Positions 53,453 through 63,097 of a stretch of 64,000 bases of DNA are shown piece by piece. The stretch comes from Kordiimonas aquimaris (GTDB lineage Bacteria; Pseudomonadota; Alphaproteobacteria; Sphingomonadales; Kordiimonadaceae). The translations under genes were made by a program, and so were the position numbers. The stretch covers positions 379,501 through 443,500 of the forward strand of contig NZ_JAOBPO010000001.1 in assembly GCF_025574485.1 (NCBI RefSeq), read 5' to 3'. Within the stretch, counting starts at the first letter, position 1, and each line of letters begins with the position of its first letter. A model generated the notes under the pieces. It was given only the letters and a program-made list of their open reading frames with translations, had not been told where the DNA came from and did no database searches.

Positions 53453-55114
53453 TTATTCTTTTGCAGCATCAAGAAACTGATGTGGATCAAGCAAGATAAT
53501 ATCGTCTCGCTTTCTAAGTTCGCGCATAAACCAGTTTTTATGTCCTGCGCCGTATGTGATCATAACCCGTTTACCTTGGCCACTTAACTTATCAAGGGCG
53601 TCGGCGATATGACTGTAGTGTGCCTGGTTTATTTTAGTCCAGCCGCCGGGGCCGATCTCGTCATTAAATAACCTGTCATATGGCTCAAGTTGCCATGCAG
53701 TTACAGCGTCGTAAGCGTCACTGTTGATATAATAAGGGTCTTCTTCCAAACCTTTGCGTGCTTCTGCTGCTTTATCAATTGCTGCCTGATATTCAGCCCA
53801 ATCTGCCGCACGGGTAGGGTCATTTTGAATACGGCGCAAAGCTTTGCTGCGATAGTCATTCATGTGGCTATTCCAGCCTGCTGTCCCGATCATCTCAAAC
53901 TTTAGTCGCCGCGAAAGCGGGAACAGGGCACCAACATATTCTGGGAAGCGTTTTGTGCGTGGTTCCTGAATTTCACCTGTTTCACGAAAGCCTTTCATTG
54001 TTGATTCCATGCGGTTTGGCGGGATTTCCACGAGCACATAATCAGGACTTACTGCTTCAAACACGCGCGTCAGATACGGCAAGCCATATGTTTCACTTGT
54101 TGTATGTCCGCCGTGTATCATACCGAGCATGACAACTTCATTTTTTACAGTGCTTCTAGGTTTCTCTGGAACAGGCGGAATTTCAAGAATAGACAAGGTG
54201 CCGTCCACTTCCGTGGTGACAAAAAGCTGATTACCATAAGCGCGCATAACAATTGGCTGTGTACCAACTGTTATTTGCTCAATAACAGCGCGCTCTTTGA
54301 CATCAATAACCGAGACGGTATCGCCGCTAGCGTTGTTAACAAATGCAAAGCGACCATCACTGCTTTCCGTGACAGCAAATGGGCGTTTACCAATGCCATC
54401 TTTTATTGTGGTAATAACTTCAAATGAAGCGGTGTTGATTAAAGCAATTTCGTCTGAGCCACCACAGGCAACCATATAGGTGTTTTCACCCTCTACAAGT
54501 GCGCCGCCTTCTGGCGAACTACACACAGGTGTACGTGTAACTTCTGTTTCATTTAAAAGGTCAATTACGGATACGGTATTGTCACTGCGGTTAGGAACAA
54601 ATGCTAATACACCGTCGTGCGTTACATCGCCGGGATAAGGTCTTTTGCCGGTTGTATATGTTTTGATTACTGTGTTGTTTGTCGGATCAAACACAGTAAA
54701 CCGATCAGCAAATTCACTTACAACATAAGTGTGACCGGCTGCCAGGTTTTCACTAAATAAACTGGGGCTTTTGCCTACTTTCCAGCGAGAAATTTCTTCT
54801 CCTGTTGTTGCATCCAGTTCTATCAGATGCTCACCTTGAAAGGTTGTTACTAACCAACCATTTTTGCTGCGAACAATGTCAAGTGGTACCCCTTTAACAG
54901 GCCAGCGTGATACTTCTTTCCCTGTTTGCAGGTCAATACGAACAACAGCATCTTCTCCCGAAAGGGCAATCAGCACTGTGTCACCGTCCAGCCGCATACC
55001 GTGCGGTGCAGAACCAACTGAGAATGTTTTGCTAACAGTAATACCTGTTTCGGCAAATACTGGCGTTGATGCGACCGCCAGAACCAATGTGTATAGTATG
55101 ATTGCTAAACGCAT
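53453..55114 (-). CDS. YVTN beta-propeller fused to TraB/TIKI-like domain
   Basis: 553 residues with a signal peptide (LAIILYTLVLAVASTPVFAE). Residues ~25-335 are YVTN-type propeller blades (AFVPNRSDNTVSVIDLLNET and AFVNNASGDTVSVIDVKERA). From ~350 a second domain starts with VVMLGMIHGGHTTSETYGLP, then YVLVEIPPNRME, and ends in RVMITYGAGHKNWFMRELRK; the G-x-x-H / Glu / G-x-G-H pattern resembles the TraB/GumN/TIKI metalloprotease-like fold. The fusion is unusual to me. The start at 55114 is set by the signal peptide and a GGGG upstream. Faces rho. Confidence 0.8.
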   Translation of the reverse strand: MRLAIILYTLVLAVASTPVFAETGITVSKTFSVGSAPHGMRLDGDTVLIALSGEDAVVRIDLQTGKEVSRWPVKGVPLDIVRSKNGWLVTTFQGEHLIELDATTGEEISRWKVGKSPSLFSENLAAGHTYVVSEFADRFTVFDPTNNTVIKTYTTGKRPYPGDVTHDGVLAFVPNRSDNTVSVIDLLNETEVTRTPVCSSPEGGALVEGENTYMVACGGSDEIALINTASFEVITTIKDGIGKRPFAVTESSDGRFAFVNNASGDTVSVIDVKERAVIEQITVGTQPIVMRAYGNQLFVTTEVDGTLSILEIPPVPEKPRSTVKNEVVMLGMIHGGHTTSETYGLPYLTRVFEAVSPDYVLVEIPPNRMESTMKGFRETGEIQEPRTKRFPEYVGALFPLSRRLKFEMIGTAGWNSHMNDYRSKALRRIQNDPTRAADWAEYQAAIDKAAEARKGLEEDPYYINSDAYDAVTAWQLEPYDRLFNDEIGPGGWTKINQAHYSHIADALDKLSGQGKRVMITYGAGHKNWFMRELRKRDDIILLDPHQFLDAAKE

Positions 55115-55204
55115 ATTGACCCCTTTTTCTATGCCCGAAGGTAACATAGATGGATACGGAAGGAGCGTCACGTCACACTTATTTTATAGAGGGTGTTGAG
55201 GGAA

Positions 55205-55699
55205 TTATGCGTCAAGCTTTCCAGCATGTTCCAGCGCATACCCTTCAGCAATAGAAAGAGCGCCTTCAAGAACAAGTAAAGCGCGTTTCGTATACAAACC
55301 ACCATCGCCTGAATAGCCACCGAAGTTGCCGTTGCTACCGATCACCCGGTGGCAAGGGATAAGGATAGGAATAGGATTGCGTCCACACGCTGTACCAACA
55401 GGTTGGGCTGCGGAACCTATTTTTTTGGCTAAGGCACCGTATGTAACAGTTTGGCCGTAGGGTATATCAAGCATGGCACCCCACACTTTTTCCTGATGTT
55501 TGCTTCCCATTGGATTTAGTGGCAAGTCAAAGTCGTTCAAGTCTCCGTCGAAATATGCGTCCAGTTGTCGTTTTGTTTCTTCCAGCAGAGGGGATGTTTC
55601 CTGAAAAGGACTCCAGCCCCAATCAAGGGCAATGATTGCGCCTTCTAGCTCGGTGATGGTTATGTCGATCACCGGCGTATGCATGGAAAGTTGATACAT
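55205..55699 (-). CDS. ogt: Methylated-DNA-protein cysteine methyltransferase
   Basis: 164 residues. Active-site motif PIPILIPCHRVIGSNGNFGG holds the acceptor Cys; the upstream DIPYGQTVTYGALAKKIGSA is the helix-turn-helix DNA binder. It repairs O6-alkylguanine by a single suicidal methyl transfer. It lies between the propeller/TraB gene and mnmE on the opposite strand to mnmE. Confidence 0.92.
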   Translation of the reverse strand: MYQLSMHTPVIDITITELEGAIIALDWGWSPFQETSPLLEETKRQLDAYFDGDLNDFDLPLNPMGSKHQEKVWGAMLDIPYGQTVTYGALAKKIGSAAQPVGTACGRNPIPILIPCHRVIGSNGNFGGYSGDGGLYTKRALLVLEGALSIAEGYALEHAGKLDA

Positions 55700-55824
55700 T
55701 TTACGTGTGCTGCCTTAGTGGAGTGATTAACCGCTATGAATATTATATCCTTCTTTGCTACTGTGCGGCGAAAGCGTGAGCAAGCGAAAACAATATTTCA
55801 TTGGAAAATAGGCATAGGTATCTT

Positions 55825-57186
55825 GTGGAAATAATAGACACAATTTTTGCATTATCGAGTGGAGCAGGAACATCTGGTGTTGCCGTGGTACGCCTATCTG
55901 GCCCGCAGTCTATTGAGGCGTTATTAAAGCTGAGCTCAGGTTCTGTTCCTGCGGCACGATATGCTTCACTGCGAAAACTTAAAGACCCAAAGAGCGGAGA
56001 GACGCTTGACCAAGCGCTTGTTGTTGTTTTTCCAGCGCCAGCAAGTTTTACAGGCGAGGATGTGGTTGAGCTTCATTTGCATGGTGGCCGTGCTGTTGTT
56101 GATGGTGTCTTGTCAGTACTTGCTGTGATGGATGGTGTGCGGCCAGCTGAGGCGGGTGAGTTCTCCCGGCGTGCTTTTGAAAACGGTAAGCTAGACCTCA
56201 CGGAAGCAGAAGGGTTGAACGACCTTATCCATGCGCAAACGGCAGCACAACGCAGCCTGGCTTTGAAGCAAATGGACGGTGCTTTGCGTACACTTTACGA
56301 GGATTGGCGGTCTCGGCTTCTGTCTCATCTTGCACACCTTGAGGCAGATATTGACTTTCCGGACGAGGATTTGCCGGAAGGTGTTGCTGGTTTAGTTCTT
56401 CCCCAAATATTGTCCCTTAGGTCTGATATAACACAACATATTGTAGATAGTGAGCGAGGTCGCTTGGTGCATGATGGTTTTCGCATCGTGATTATCGGTG
56501 AGCCCAATGTAGGTAAGTCAACACTACTTAATGCAATAGCACGAACAGATGTAGCGATTGTATCGGATGAGGCTGGCACCACACGCGATGCAATTGAAAT
56601 TCAATTAGACTTGGGCGGCTTTCCGGTTCGTATTATCGATACCGCTGGTCTACGCTCAACAGACAGCGCTGTTGAGAAAGAGGGTATTCGCAGAGCGGAA
56701 GAAAAGGCTGCGGATGCTGGGTTGAGGTTATTACTTGTTCCGGTTGATGAATGGCCACACATACCTTCAGGGCTGTCCAGGTGGGTTGATGAAAATACGA
56801 TAATTATTGTTACACAGGTTGATCGTGCTGAATATGACGCAATGTTTCACGTGGAACATTCGGAGCGCTTACATGAACATGACCCCGTGTTTGTCTCTGC
56901 AAAAACAGGTGATGGCATTGATGGTTTGTTCGAAAGACTTAAGCGCATAGTTCAGGACAAAATGGCACCACAAGAAATGCCGACACTTACACGAATACGA
57001 CACCAACAAGCACTTGAAGTTGCCATTGATCATTTAGTTCGATTTGAAGGAAATGCAGGTATGGACGCCGTGCTTGCAGCTGAAGATGTACGCATGGCTG
57101 TGCGGGCAATCGGCGGCATAACTGGGCGCGTTGGTGTCGAGGATATGCTTGATATTGTGTTCTCTGACTTTTGTATTGGAAAATAA
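55825..57186 (+). CDS. mnmE: tRNA modification GTPase MnmE (TrmE)
   Basis: 453 residues from a GTG at 55825. The N-terminal tetrahydrofolate domain (IIDTIFALSSGAGTSGVAVV) is followed by a helical domain and an inserted G domain with G1 IGEPNVGKSTLLNA near residue 230 and DTAGLRST. The C-terminal FCIGK Cys is present. With MnmG it modifies U34 of tRNAs. AGG six bases before the GTG decides the start; a TTG at 55801 would add a non-family tail. A parS-like site is inside the gene at 56843. Confidence 0.96.
   Translation: MEIIDTIFALSSGAGTSGVAVVRLSGPQSIEALLKLSSGSVPAARYASLRKLKDPKSGETLDQALVVVFPAPASFTGEDVVELHLHGGRAVVDGVLSVLAVMDGVRPAEAGEFSRRAFENGKLDLTEAEGLNDLIHAQTAAQRSLALKQMDGALRTLYEDWRSRLLSHLAHLEADIDFPDEDLPEGVAGLVLPQILSLRSDITQHIVDSERGRLVHDGFRIVIIGEPNVGKSTLLNAIARTDVAIVSDEAGTTRDAIEIQLDLGGFPVRIIDTAGLRSTDSAVEKEGIRRAEEKAADAGLRLLLVPVDEWPHIPSGLSRWVDENTIIIVTQVDRAEYDAMFHVEHSERLHEHDPVFVSAKTGDGIDGLFERLKRIVQDKMAPQEMPTLTRIRHQQALEVAIDHLVRFEGNAGMDAVLAAEDVRMAVRAIGGITGRVGVEDMLDIVFSDFCIGK
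56843..56858. other. parS: parS site variant inside mnmE
   Basis: TGTTTCACGTGGAACA, one base from the perfect palindrome TGTTTCACGTGAAACA, and encoding MFHVEH. ParB-binding site, 2.5 kb left of the second site. Confidence 0.85.
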
Positions 57187-57360
57187 GTTGCCTACAGAGC
57201 AGTGTATTGAGCCTGTTGAAGTAAAGCTTTAACTGAATTTTCGAGAAAATACTAAGGCAGTATAATGCCTTGTTCGTTGGCTTTGACTTAGACGATAAAC
57301 GCCGATATACGATGCTGGCATAACGCGGCGCGTGTTAAAGTAATTTGTTAGGATGTTAAT

Positions 57361-59238
57361 GTGATACATGACTTTGATGTCATTGTTATTGGTGGTGGCC
57401 ATGCTGGGTGCGAAGCTGCGGCTGCTTCTGCCCGGACAGGCGCAAGCACACTGTTGATTACACATAAGCCAGAAACCATTGGTGAAATGTCTTGTAACCC
57501 TGCCATCGGTGGCTTGGGTAAGGGACATTTAGTTCGTGAAATTGATGCTTTAGATGGTGTGATGGGTGTGGTTGCTGATGCGTCAGGCATTCAATTTAGG
57601 TTACTTAACCAACGCAAGGGCCCAGCGGTCCAGGGCCCGCGCTGCCAATCTGACCGTAAGTTGTATCGTACAGCGATGCAGAAGATTCTGAACAATTACC
57701 CAAACCTCACTATTCAAGGAAGCGCTGTTGAGGATCTTATCCTTGAAGAGAATGATGGAAGCAGTGTCTGTCGAGGTGTTATCACATCATCTGGTGAGAG
57801 GCTTACAGCTAACGCAGTTATCCTAACAACGGGCACTTTTTTACGCGGCCTTATCCATATCGGCGAGAAAACAACACCAGCAGGGCGCATTGGTGAAGCA
57901 CCATCGCTTGGTCTTTCAGATACGTTGGAACAGTTAGGTTTTGAGCTGGGACGACTAAAGACAGGAACACCCGCACGCCTTGATGGTCGTACAATTGATT
58001 GGTCGCAGTGTATCGAACAACCAGGAGATACGCCGCCGGTTCCTTTTTCTTTCATGACATCAGAAATCGAAGTGCCGCAAATCAGTTGTTATATGACACG
58101 CACAACAGAACAAACACATAGGCTTATAAGCGATAACCTGCACAGAGCGCCAATGTATTCAGGTAAAATTGATAGCAATGGCCCGCGCTACTGTCCGTCA
58201 ATTGAAGACAAAGTTGTTCGCTTCGCTGATAAATCTAGTCATCAAATATTTCTGGAGCCTGAAGGCTTAGATGATCATACGGTATATCCTAATGGTATAT
58301 CAACGAGCCTGCCTGAAGATGTTCAAGACGAGATGATTGCATCAATTCCGGGTTTGGAAAATGCAAAAATCATTCAATATGGCTATGCTATTGAATATGA
58401 TTTCATCGACCCGAGAGAACTAAAGCCAACACTTGAGACACATAAAGCCCATGGGCTTTATTTGGCAGGTCAAATCAATGGTACGACAGGGTATGAAGAG
58501 GCTGCTGCGCAAGGCCTAATGGCTGGTGTTAACGCGGCTTTACAGGCAAAGGGCATTGATGAGCCTTTCACTCTTGATCGCGCTGATGGATATATAGGCG
58601 TGATGATTGATGACCTGATAACACAAGGCACGCGTGAGCCATACCGTATGTTTACGAGCAGAGCAGAGTACCGTCTTGCTTTACGAGCAGACAATGCAGA
58701 CCAAAGATTAACCGAGAAGGGCGCTGCTGTTGGTCTTGTCGCTGGTGAGAGATTGCAGAGATATAGAAAAAAGAAACAGACCCTTGATCATGCGCGCGGT
58801 GTATTAGAACAATTATCCTTAACACCGAATGAGGCTGCAAAATTTGGCTTTAAAATAAACATGGATGGTGTGCGCCGTTCTGCGGTCACTCTTCTTGGTT
58901 TTACTGATATCAGCTTCGATGCGCTCAAGGGTGTGTGGCCTGAAGAGCTCGCTGATATATCGCCACCTATCGCCCGGCAGGTAGAGATTGACGGCATGTA
59001 TCGCAGTTATCTTGATCGACAAGATCAAGATATCGCGGCATTCAGGAAAGATGAAGCATTGGAAATACCCAGTGGTCTTGATTTTGAACAGATTCAGGGC
59101 TTGTCTAACGAAATGCGTGAGAAGTTTAAGACGGCACGACCAGCCACACTGGGCGCCGCTGCACGTATCGCTGGTGTAACGCCTGCTGCTCTCACTGTCT
59201 TGCTGGGTTATGTAAAAAAACGTAAAAGCGCTGCCTAA
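57361..59238 (+). CDS. mnmG: tRNA uridine-5-carboxymethylaminomethyl modification enzyme MnmG (GidA)
   Basis: 625 residues from a GTG at 57361 with GGAT upstream. FAD motif [20 protein letters not shown], then the GidA signatures [20 protein letters not shown] and [20 protein letters not shown]. The C-terminal helical domain starts at ~550. With MnmE it makes cmnm5U34 in tRNAs. The 174-bp gap before it (57187-57360) has no gene. Confidence 0.97.
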   Translation: MIHDFDVIVIGGGHAGCEAAAASARTGASTLLITHKPETIGEMSCNPAIGGLGKGHLVREIDALDGVMGVVADASGIQFRLLNQRKGPAVQGPRCQSDRKLYRTAMQKILNNYPNLTIQGSAVEDLILEENDGSSVCRGVITSSGERLTANAVILTTGTFLRGLIHIGEKTTPAGRIGEAPSLGLSDTLEQLGFELGRLKTGTPARLDGRTIDWSQCIEQPGDTPPVPFSFMTSEIEVPQISCYMTRTTEQTHRLISDNLHRAPMYSGKIDSNGPRYCPSIEDKVVRFADKSSHQIFLEPEGLDDHTVYPNGISTSLPEDVQDEMIASIPGLENAKIIQYGYAIEYDFIDPRELKPTLETHKAHGLYLAGQINGTTGYEEAAAQGLMAGVNAALQAKGIDEPFTLDRADGYIGVMIDDLITQGTREPYRMFTSRAEYRLALRADNADQRLTEKGAAVGLVAGERLQRYRKKKQTLDHARGVLEQLSLTPNEAAKFGFKINMDGVRRSAVTLLGFTDISFDALKGVWPEELADISPPIARQVEIDGMYRSYLDRQDQDIAAFRKDEALEIPSGLDFEQIQGLSNEMREKFKTARPATLGAAARIAGVTPAALTVLLGYVKKRKSAA

Positions 59239-59289
59239 TGACCGTTTTACTTGTTTTAGGCTCAATGACGTTTTTGCGAGTTGTGTAAT

Positions 59290-59910
59290 ATGTATGGACC
59301 GGAAGATTTTGTTGAGGACACCAATGTTTCACGTGAAACATTGCAGAAGCTCACTCAATATGCAGATGCGTTGGTAAAATGGCAAAAGGCTAAAAACCTT
59401 GTTGCAAACTCAACACTTGAGGACCGATGGCGTAGGCACTTTCTGGATTCAGCCCAAATGTTTTCACATATGCGAAAGCGGCTAGGAGACAGGCCCATCC
59501 GAATGATTGATATTGGTTCGGGGGCTGGTTTTCCTGGATTAGTCCTATCAATTATGGGGTTGGGTACGGCCCATATGGTAGAATCGAATGGCCGTAAGTG
59601 TGTCTTTATGAATCAAATTGTGCGCACAACTGCAGCAGATGCTTTTGTGCATAATGTGCGAATCGAAGCTTTTGATGCGCCGGACTATGATGTTGTTGTG
59701 TCGCGCGCTTGTGCTAAAGTTGAGCAATTGTTGGATTGGTCGCACCCGTTTCGACAGAATTCTACGGAAATGTGGCTCTTAAAAGGTGAAGGCGTTGAAG
59801 ATGAATTGACCCAAGCTGAAGCTTCATGGAAGATGAAAAGTGAACGATTTGAAAGCTTGTCCAGCTCATCGGGTACAATTTTAAGGCTTTATGAGATAGA
59901 AAAGAAATAA
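59290..59910 (+). CDS. rsmG: 16S rRNA (guanine-N7) methyltransferase RsmG (GidB)
   Basis: 206 residues from the ATG at 59290. SAM site MIDIGSGAGFPGLVLSIMGL, and ALVKWQKAKNLVANSTLEDR near the N-terminus, typical of GidB. It methylates N7 of G527 in 16S rRNA. The VSRET segment near the N-terminus is encoded by a perfect parS site at 59325-59340. A TTG nine bases earlier is possible but less likely. It lies 51 bp after mnmG and 34 bp before parA. Confidence 0.95.
   Translation: MYGPEDFVEDTNVSRETLQKLTQYADALVKWQKAKNLVANSTLEDRWRRHFLDSAQMFSHMRKRLGDRPIRMIDIGSGAGFPGLVLSIMGLGTAHMVESNGRKCVFMNQIVRTTAADAFVHNVRIEAFDAPDYDVVVSRACAKVEQLLDWSHPFRQNSTEMWLLKGEGVEDELTQAEASWKMKSERFESLSSSSGTILRLYEIEKK
59325..59340. 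other. parS: Perfect parS site inside rsmG
   Basis: TGTTTCACGTGAAACA, a perfect 16-bp palindrome. It codes for NVSRET in RsmG, so the site is held within a coding frame. Confidence 0.95.
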
Positions 59911-59944
59911 TTACCTGTTTTTGTTTAGGTTTAAGGGTTTGAGT

Positions 59945-60745
59945 ATGCAGCACGCCACCGGTGCACAAATAATTGCAGTTGCCAATCAGAAAGGCGGGGT
60001 TGGTAAAACAACAACCGCAATTAACCTTGCCACAGCAATTGCAGCCGTTGGTAAAAAGGTGCTTGTTTTAGACCTTGACCCACAAGGTAATGCGAGCACT
60101 GGTTTAGGAATAGACCGGTCTCGTCGTGACATTACGTCTTATGATGTTGTTCTAGGTGCAGCGCAGGTGGGTGATGCAACAATTGAAACAGAAGTTCCTG
60201 GTTTGGCGTTAATACCATCAAATGTTGATCTATCCGGTGCAGACCTAGAGCTGGCAGAGTTGCCCCAGCGTAACTTTAGACTTAAATATGCATTGGAAAA
60301 GGCACAATCCCGGGAAAGTTATGATTATATCCTTATTGATTGTCCGCCCTCACTCTCCTTGCTGACAATCAATGCGCTAGTGGCGGCCGATTCGATCATG
60401 GTTCCTTTGCAATGTGAATTTTTTGCACTTGAAGGTTTGAGTTTGTTGCTAAAAACCGTTGAGCAGGTGCGCACTAGCCTTAACCCAACACTTACCATTA
60501 ATGGTGTTGTGCTTACCATGTTTGACAAGCGTAATAACCTGTCTGAACAGGTAGCATCTGATGTGCGGGCTTATCTCGGCGAGAAGGTGTTTAATACGGT
60601 TATTCCGCGTAATGTACGGATTTCGGAAGCGCCAAGTTTTGGTAAACCAGCGCTACTGTATGATCACCGCTGTACCGGTAGTCGAGCATACATTGATTTG
60701 GCCCGTGAAGTATTGGTGCGTGATGCGGCTCAGCACGCTGCATAA
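59945..60745 (+). CDS. parA: Chromosome partitioning protein ParA
   Basis: 266 residues. Deviant Walker A IIAVANQKGGVGKTTTAINL, then KKVLVLDLDPQGNASTGLGI and YDYILIDCPPSLSLLTINAL, with the rest of the ParA fold. It forms ATP-dependent gradients on the nucleoid and pulls the ParB-parS complex. The ATG at 59945 is chosen; an upstream TTG at 59921 would add eight non-family residues. parB follows after 35 bp. Confidence 0.97.
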   Translation: MQHATGAQIIAVANQKGGVGKTTTAINLATAIAAVGKKVLVLDLDPQGNASTGLGIDRSRRDITSYDVVLGAAQVGDATIETEVPGLALIPSNVDLSGADLELAELPQRNFRLKYALEKAQSRESYDYILIDCPPSLSLLTINALVAADSIMVPLQCEFFALEGLSLLLKTVEQVRTSLNPTLTINGVVLTMFDKRNNLSEQVASDVRAYLGEKVFNTVIPRNVRISEAPSFGKPALLYDHRCTGSRAYIDLAREVLVRDAAQHAA

Positions 60746-60780
60746 AATATATAATTAAAGCAATTAGTTACAGGTGATAC

Positions 60781-61698
60781 ATGTCGAAAACGACAAGGAC
60801 AGGTTTAGGGCGCGGACTTTCTGCACTATTGGGCGATGATCGTCCCGTTATTGATACACCTATCGATACAGGTGCGGCAGCTGTTGGTGTTGATGGTGTC
60901 TCACGCCGCCGACGGCTACCTATAGAGTTCCTTGAGCGCAACGGCGATCAGCCTCGATACCATTTTGATGAAGCATCAATTGATGAGCTTGCTTCCTCAA
61001 TAAAGGAAAAAGGGCTTTTACAGCCCATTCTTGTGCGCGAAGTTGGTACTGACAGATATCAAATCGTTGCTGGTGAGCGGCGTTGGCGTGCATCACAAAA
61101 GGCAGGCATTCATGAAGTGCCGGTTATGGTTCTTGAGCTTTCTGACACCGAGGCGCTTGAGGTTGCCATCGTTGAAAACATTCAACGTCAGGATTTGTCG
61201 GCAATAGAAGAAGCCACGGCTTATCAGCGTTTAATAGATGAGTTTGGTCATACTCAAGACGCTGTTTCCAAAATAGTGGGGAAAAGCCGCAGTCATATCA
61301 CGAACTTACTGCGTCTTCTTAATTTGCCGCAAAAAGTCCGCGACCTTGTTGATATGGGCAAGATATCAATGGGCCATGCACGCGCTTTGGTAACCGCGGA
61401 AGACCCGGTTGGTCTCGCGGCTAAAATTGTTGCTGACGGTTTAAGCGTTCGCCAAACAGAGGCAGCAGCTAAAGGCGATAAAGGCGGTGAAAAAACAAAA
61501 CGTCAACCACAACCAGGGGGACGTTTTGGTGGAGGAAAAGACGCTGACACCATTGCTCTTGAAAAAGACCTGACCGCAGCACTTTCAATGAAGGTTAGTA
61601 TTGATCATCAGGATGAGGGCGGCAAAGTTACAATAGCGTATGCCGACCTCGAGGAACTTGATGCCTTATGCTCAAAACTGGGTGTGTGCGGGTTTTAG
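60781..61698 (+). CDS. parB: Chromosome partitioning protein ParB
   Basis: 305 residues. N-terminal GLGRGLSALLGDD motif, the ParA-stimulating box typical of chromosomal ParB; CTP site VAGERRWRASQKAG (GERRxRA); helix-turn-helix at ~150-175 (QDAVSKIVGKSRSHITNLLR); and a C-terminal dimer domain. It loads at parS, slides as a clamp, and condenses the origin region. The two parS sites lie 1.4 and 3.9 kb upstream. Confidence 0.97.
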   Translation: MSKTTRTGLGRGLSALLGDDRPVIDTPIDTGAAAVGVDGVSRRRRLPIEFLERNGDQPRYHFDEASIDELASSIKEKGLLQPILVREVGTDRYQIVAGERRWRASQKAGIHEVPVMVLELSDTEALEVAIVENIQRQDLSAIEEATAYQRLIDEFGHTQDAVSKIVGKSRSHITNLLRLLNLPQKVRDLVDMGKISMGHARALVTAEDPVGLAAKIVADGLSVRQTEAAAKGDKGGEKTKRQPQPGGRFGGGKDADTIALEKDLTAALSMKVSIDHQDEGGKVTIAYADLEELDALCSKLGVCGF

Positions 61699-61719
61699 GC
61701 TAAGGGGCTTGGTTAGCAT

Positions 61720-62670
61720 TTAAAGCTTTGCTTCAATTGCGTCCCATATCTGTGCTTGAAGATTAACGTTATCATATTCATTTACGGCCTGAAGGCCTGT
61801 AGGTGATGTTACGTTAATTTCAGTAAGCCAATCGCCAATTACATCAATGCCAACAAAGGTTAAGCCCCGTTTTTTCAAGTCAGGGCCAATTGCAGCACAA
61901 ATTTCTTTTTCCCGTTCTGTTAGTTGTGACTGAACAGCCTTGCCGCCTGCAACAAGGTTTGAGCGCACTTGACCAGCTGCGGGTACACGGTTGATGGCAC
62001 CAACGGCCTCACCATCAATCAGAATAATGCGCTTATCACCGTTTCTTACCTCCGGTAAAAACTTTTGCACCATCACAGGCTCTCTCGAGCTTTCAAGAAA
62101 CATTTCCATTAAGCTTCCTAGGTTGGAATCATCAGCCCTAAGGTGAAACACTCCGGCGCCGCCATTGCCGTATAATGGTTTTACGATGATTTCCCCGTGT
62201 TCTTCCCTGAAGCTGTCCACTTCGTCTTCGCGCCGTGTAATCAGTGTGGGCGGCATGAGCCCTTCGAAGTGTGTAACAAATAGCTTTTCTGGCGCATTGC
62301 GTACCTCGGCCGGGTTGTTGACAACCAGTGTTTGAGGATGAACCAGCTCCAGCAGGTGTGTGGCGGTAATATAGGACATATCAAACGGTGGGTCCTGCCG
62401 CATCCAGACAACATCCAGATCGGCCAGATCAATCGTCTCTGGCGCGCCAAGGTATGCAAAGTGGTTCCCGCGTTCGCGCTTTACGGACACCTTTCGTGCA
62501 GACGTAAACACTGTACCATCTTTGTATGAAAGGTCTTCAGCTAGATAATGCCATAAAACATGCCCGCGCGCTTGAGCTTCGAGCATCAAAACGAATGTGC
62601 TGTCGCCGTCTATATTAACATCTTCAAGTGGGTCCATTTGAAAGGCGACTTGAAGGCTGCGGTCTATCAT
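61720..62670 (-). CDS. gshB: Glutathione synthetase
   Basis: 316 residues. N-terminal AFQMDPLEDVNIDGDSTFVL motif is diagnostic for GshB; the ATP-grasp part has IIVKPLYGNGGAGVFHLRAD, VMVQKFLPEVRNGDKRIILI and LTEINVTSPTGLQAVNEYD. It joins gamma-glutamylcysteine to glycine. It lies 54 bp after yraN in rsmI-yraN-gshB and faces parB. Confidence 0.96.
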   Translation of the reverse strand: MIDRSLQVAFQMDPLEDVNIDGDSTFVLMLEAQARGHVLWHYLAEDLSYKDGTVFTSARKVSVKRERGNHFAYLGAPETIDLADLDVVWMRQDPPFDMSYITATHLLELVHPQTLVVNNPAEVRNAPEKLFVTHFEGLMPPTLITRREDEVDSFREEHGEIIVKPLYGNGGAGVFHLRADDSNLGSLMEMFLESSREPVMVQKFLPEVRNGDKRIILIDGEAVGAINRVPAAGQVRSNLVAGGKAVQSQLTEREKEICAAIGPDLKKRGLTFVGIDVIGDWLTEINVTSPTGLQAVNEYDNVNLQAQIWDAIEAKL

Positions 62671-62724
62671 ATTGTTTATCCTGTATTATCTTCTGGCTTG
62701 TTGATTACATTGGATCTGACGAGT

Positions 62725-63093
62725 TTACCACCCAGGTCGCCATGCATCCAACATATGGGACGGCAATTGTCCGGGTGCAACCGTTATTACATCAAAGCGA
62801 ACCGCAAAATTTTGTGATGTTTGTTGCTGTAGCCACAAACACGCTGCGTTTTCAATTCGCTGTTGTTGCTTGCTTGTAATACTTTCGAGGGCAAGCTCAG
62901 TTGTTTTGCGAGCCTTTACTTCAACAAAAACAATATAATTGCCTTTCTGGGCAATGATGTCGATTTCACCTGCTGTTGAGCGAAAGCGTTGCTCACGAAT
63001 TTTGTAACCTTTTGCTCGCAACAGCATGGCGGCGAGCATCTCTGCCTTTCTGCCGCGTTTTTCAGCATCTTTATGTTTGGTCCTTGATGCCAT
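62725..63093 (-). CDS. yraN: YraN family protein (UPF0102)
   Basis: 122 residues. Restriction-endonuclease-like fold: GRKAEMLAAMLLRAKGYKIR, then the conserved AGEIDIIAQKGNYIVFVEVK with acidic catalytic-type residues (E-D-E-x-K). The nuclease-like activity is unproven in most members. ATG at 63093, four bases after the rsmI stop; an upstream TTG at 63126 would overlap rsmI. Conserved pair with rsmI. Confidence 0.9.
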   Translation of the reverse strand: MASRTKHKDAEKRGRKAEMLAAMLLRAKGYKIREQRFRSTAGEIDIIAQKGNYIVFVEVKARKTTELALESITSKQQQRIENAACLWLQQQTSQNFAVRFDVITVAPGQLPSHMLDAWRPGW

Positions 63094-63097
63094 TGTT

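Noticed and set aside
53979-53986. TGTTTCAC half-site resembling parS
   Set aside because: The right half does not match the palindrome; a chance half-site in a coding region.
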